Assembly: GCA_029266295.1 (NCBI GenBank)
Contig: JAQSXD010000303.1
Coordinates: forward strand, 1-5,263
From: Bacillota bacterium
GTDB lineage: Bacteria; Bacillota; Clostridia; Peptostreptococcales; Anaerovoracaceae
Reading direction: 5' to 3'
DNA length: 5,263 bases
Shown: in pieces, positions 4,860 through 5,263 of the stretch
Layout: the number at the start of each line of letters is the position of its first letter
Numbering within the stretch: the stretch's first letter is position 1
Notes under the pieces: generated by a model
Databases searched by the model: none
Told to the model about the DNA's origin: nothing
Seen by the model: the letters and a program-made list of their open reading frames with translations, nothing else
Position numbers and translations under genes: made by a program

Positions 4860-5263
4860 ATGAAATTTAACTTAAGTCGAGAACATATATCCTTGGATTT
4901 TCTCTTTATTCTGGCGCTCCTTTGCCTCTTTTCTTTCGGATCGCTGATGGCAGTTGTCATGGGAGCAAATACTTATATGAAAATAAAGGATTCCTCTGAT
5001 TCGGCTTTTGAGCTGCGAACCCCTCTATCTTATATCAGTATGAAAGTAAGGCAGCACGACGAGATCAATTCCGTAGCCGTCGTCCAAAAGGAAGGAATCA
5101 ATGCGCTTGTTTTGGAGGGTCTTGACGGAGAGGAACTCTGTCAAACATGGATCTATGAATACAAAGGAAACCTCTGTGAAGTGTATCTGGAAAAAGATAC
5201 TGCCTTTGAACTTGAAAATGGCATGGCGATTCTTCCCAGTCATGGATTAATGCTCGAAATGAC
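4860..5263 (+). CDS. DUF4860-type single-pass membrane protein, C-terminus beyond window
   Basis: The frame is open from the ATG at 4860 to the window edge, giving the first 134 residues. After a short N-terminus there is one membrane segment (about 13-35), then an external domain with LRTPLSYISMKVRQHDEIN (52-70), an EGINALVLEGLDG strand region and TWIYEYKGNLCEVYLE (96-111). The arrangement matches the uncharacterised DUF4860 proteins that, as I recall, accompany T2SS-F and pilin-like genes in clostridia; this family name is from memory of the pattern, not a search. The start is fixed by AGGAGG (4846-4851) eight bases upstream, which overlaps the stop codon of the previous gene and suggests coupled translation. 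It resembles a pseudopilin-like subunit with a hydrophobic N-terminal anchor and is probably part of the same envelope machine. The precise role is unknown. Confidence 0.85.
   Translation, partial: MKFNLSREHISLDFLFILALLCLFSFGSLMAVVMGANTYMKIKDSSDSAFELRTPLSYISMKVRQHDEINSVAVVQKEGINALVLEGLDGEELCQTWIYEYKGNLCEVYLEKDTAFELENGMAILPSHGLMLEM

Noticed and set aside
5025..5243. Minus-strand open frame at the right edge
   Set aside because: It is antisense to the DUF4860-type gene, which has a strong ribosome binding site, a membrane segment and an uninterrupted frame.

Overview
The window looks like a low-to-moderate GC Firmicutes chromosome, most likely a clostridial anaerobe. The evidence is the AT-rich sigma-A-type promoters, strong purine-rich ribosome binding sites, a cyclic-di-GMP-I (GEMM-I) riboswitch, and a type II secretion/type IV pilus-like F protein next to a DUF4860-type protein. 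I cannot name the genus. No mobile element, CRISPR array, tRNA or rRNA is visible.

Layout: two divergent transcription units share a 376-base control region at 3047-3422. Leftward (minus strand) are a BTAD-family transcriptional regulator with a GGDEF-like tail that has lost the signature (1802-3046), an overlapping 149-residue protein (1366-1815), a 69-residue protein that repeats the C-terminal domain of the 149-residue one (986-1195), and a secreted transglutaminase-fold protein (134-934). Below these, still on the minus strand, lies a new promoter followed by a c-di-GMP-I riboswitch (about 1-70). The left window edge cuts the riboswitch, so the gene it controls is not visible.

Rightward (plus strand) are a good promoter, a leader of about 150 nt with pairing potential and a possible 19-codon ORF, then a T2SS-F/PilC-type inner-membrane platform protein (3423-4448), a 125-residue single-membrane-segment pseudopilin-like protein (4470-4847), and the start of a DUF4860-type single-pass protein (4860 to the right edge). 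This reads as the beginning of an operon for a pseudopilus or type IV pilus-like envelope machine. The ATPase, prepilin peptidase and other pilins are presumably elsewhere or past the right edge.

How it may work together (inference): the BTAD regulator probably controls the divergent pilus-like operon, its own operon, or both. The two small paralogous proteins and the exported transglutaminase-like protein would be accessory or surface-modifying parts. The adjacent riboswitch ties at least one neighbouring gene to cyclic-di-GMP, the usual signal for surface attachment in clostridia. The less usual points are the BTAD plus degenerate GGDEF-like fusion, the unidentified leader in front of the F gene, and the duplicated small domain.
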